A stretch of 35,306 nt of DNA, from positions 1 to 35,306 of the forward strand of contig JAVVTL010000007.1 in assembly GCA_036653715.1 (NCBI GenBank). Reading direction: 5' to 3'. Each line of letters opens with the position of its first letter. The first letter of the stretch is position 1. Of this stretch, positions 34,046-35,306 are shown piece by piece. Source of the DNA: Scatomorpha sp036653715 (GTDB lineage Bacteria > Bacillota > Clostridia > Oscillospirales > Oscillospiraceae). The notes beneath the pieces are model-generated. The model was not told where the DNA came from and searched no databases. It worked only from the letters and a program-made list of their open reading frames with translations. The position numbers and the translations under genes were made by a program.

Positions 34046-35298
34046 TTTACTATATCGCAGCGCTCATAGGCCTTGTCATGTGCTCGGCATTCTTCTCCGC
34101 CTCCGAGATGGCGTATTCCTCCGCAAACCACATGCGTCTTGAGAGCGCCATGGAGAGCGGCTCGAAATCCGCCCGCGCCGCCGTGGCCATCGAAAACCAC
34201 TACGACGACGCCCTCTCCGCCATACTCATAGGCAACAATATGGCGAATATCGCCATGTCCTCCATCGCCTCCGTCGTCGCAATCCTCATAGCCGGCGAGG
34301 AATGGACTTGGCTTGCCACCCTGCTTGTGACGGTCGCCGTCATCATCTTCGGCGAGACGGTCCCCAAGATAATCGCCAAGAAAAACGCCAATCGCTTTGC
34401 CCTGCGCTTTGCCTATGTCATTCGTGCGCTCATGATAATCCTCAAGCCCGTGGTCTTCATCGTTGTGGGACTTATAAAGCTCATAACCATCCCCCTGAAG
34501 GGCGAGGCGAGGGACGGGGACGATTCCGGCGCCGCCGTCGAGGAGCTGCAATCCATCATCGAGACCGCCGAGGACGAGGATGTCATAGACGAGGATCGCT
34601 CCGAGCTTTTGCAGGCCGCCTTGGACTTCAACGAGATAAGCGCGTCGGAGGCAATGACAGCCCGCGTGGACGTCGTCGCCATCGACATCGACGACGATTG
34701 GGACGAAATCCTCGACACCATCGAGCGCACCCCCTTCACACGTCTGCCGGTGTACGAGGACAGCATTGACAACATCATAGGGTTTCTGTACCTGAACCAT
34801 TTCCTGAAGGCAATCGTGGACTGCGAGCACCCGGATATCCGCGCTCTGCTGATGGAGCCGCTGTATGTATATAAGACCATAAAGCTGCCGCAGGTGCTCT
34901 CCGAGCTTCGCCGCGCGAAGAAGCATCTTGCCGTCGTCACGGACGAATACGGCGGGACGCTCGGCGTCATCTCGATGGAGGACGTTTTGGAGCAGATAGT
35001 CGGCGATATCTGGGACGAGACCGACGAGGTCGAAAACGAAGTCGTCCAAAGGGACGACGGCGAATATGAGCTGGACGGCGATATGAGCGTGTCGGACTTC
35101 CTTGAGCTTTTGGAGCTGTCCGAGGAGAGCTTCGACTTCGAGTCCGAAACCGTCGGCGGCTGGACAACCGAGCTGTTCGGCACCTTCCCCGAGGAGGGCA
35201 GCAGCTTGGAATACGAGGGCCTCCACATAACCGTCCTCTCCATGGACGGCCTCCGCGTAGAACGCATCTTAGTAAAACCCGCCCAAAAAGAAGAATAA
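34042..35298 (+). CDS. CNNM/CorC-type transporter-like protein, second of tandem pair
   Basis: A 418-residue paralogue of the preceding gene with the same layout: DUF21 membrane domain (about 1-150; FFSASEMAYSS, IGNNMANIAMSS, FGETVPKIIAKK), paired CBS domains (TRLPVYEDSIDNIIGFLYLN and VTDEYGGTLGVISMEDVLEQ), and a CorC_HlyC domain ending in a Lys-rich tail. It begins in the ATGA overlap with the first gene, so translation is coupled and the products could form a heterodimer; CNNM proteins are known as dimers. GGAGG is located within the end of the first gene (AAGGAGGCGACGAAATG-like context). The stop is 8 bases before the window end, so any terminator is outside. Confidence 0.94.
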   Translation: MIYYIAALIGLVMCSAFFSASEMAYSSANHMRLESAMESGSKSARAAVAIENHYDDALSAILIGNNMANIAMSSIASVVAILIAGEEWTWLATLLVTVAVIIFGETVPKIIAKKNANRFALRFAYVIRALMIILKPVVFIVVGLIKLITIPLKGEARDGDDSGAAVEELQSIIETAEDEDVIDEDRSELLQAALDFNEISASEAMTARVDVVAIDIDDDWDEILDTIERTPFTRLPVYEDSIDNIIGFLYLNHFLKAIVDCEHPDIRALLMEPLYVYKTIKLPQVLSELRRAKKHLAVVTDEYGGTLGVISMEDVLEQIVGDIWDETDEVENEVVQRDDGEYELDGDMSVSDFLELLELSEESFDFESETVGGWTTELFGTFPEEGSSLEYEGLHITVLSMDGLRVERILVKPAQKEE

Positions 35299-35306
35299 GC
35301 GATAGC

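Noticed and set aside
32759..35298. Annotation of the two terminal genes as hemolysins
   Set aside because: The old family name is misleading; domain layout (DUF21, CBS pair, CorC_HlyC) points to CNNM/CorC ion transport and nothing indicates a toxin.

Overview
The window looks like a chromosomal housekeeping segment from a GC-rich, Gram-positive anaerobe of the class Clostridia, most likely in or near the Oscillospiraceae/Ruminococcaceae. This is inferred from gene content. There is a CIRCE-controlled hrcA-grpE-dnaK-dnaJ cluster, AddAB in place of RecBCD, and HPr kinase followed by murB-rapZ-yvcK-whiA. A dnaG-rpoD pair follows a short-type dGTPase gene, and several lipoproteins carry Gram-positive style lipoboxes. 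No rRNA, tRNA, CRISPR array, insertion sequence or prophage gene was seen.

The layout falls into four blocks. (1) Positions 1-3705, minus strand: a PstS-like lipoprotein, a WG-repeat lipoprotein and an acetamidase/formamidase cut by the left edge of the window. (2) Positions 3809-8818, plus strand: a sigma-A promoter overlapping a CIRCE operator, then hrcA, grpE, dnaK, a 211-base spacer with three strong hairpins, dnaJ and a terminator. (3) Positions 8868-23789, minus strand, in transcription order from the right: rpmB with its own promoter and terminator; addB-addA; rpmE with its own promoter and terminator; hflX, a GNAT acetyltransferase and a YigZ/IMPACT protein; then dgt, dnaG, rpoD and a stand-alone B3/4-domain protein. 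(4) Positions 23840-35298, plus strand: hprK, murB, rapZ, yvcK, whiA, a zinc-ribbon/TM2 membrane protein and dnaE, packed as one probable operon, then a separate promoter and a tandem pair of CNNM/CorC-type membrane proteins.

Together the genes cover protein folding under stress, replication initiation and nucleotide clean-up, double-strand break repair, two zinc-binding ribosomal proteins, ribosome rescue, carbon-source signalling linked to cell-wall precursor synthesis, and ion transport. Coding density is very high: no gap exceeds about 211 bases, and most genes on a strand overlap or sit within 35 bases of each other.

I did not find an obviously new multi-gene system. The items most worth a second look are the zinc-ribbon/heptad-repeat/TM2 protein coupled to dnaE, hflX with an apparent ATT start codon, the hairpin cluster between dnaK and dnaJ, the acetamidase with a four-cysteine zinc-ribbon-like insert, the two lipoproteins with near-identical signal peptides, the solo B3/4 protein behind rpoD, and a Cys cluster in the DnaK tail.
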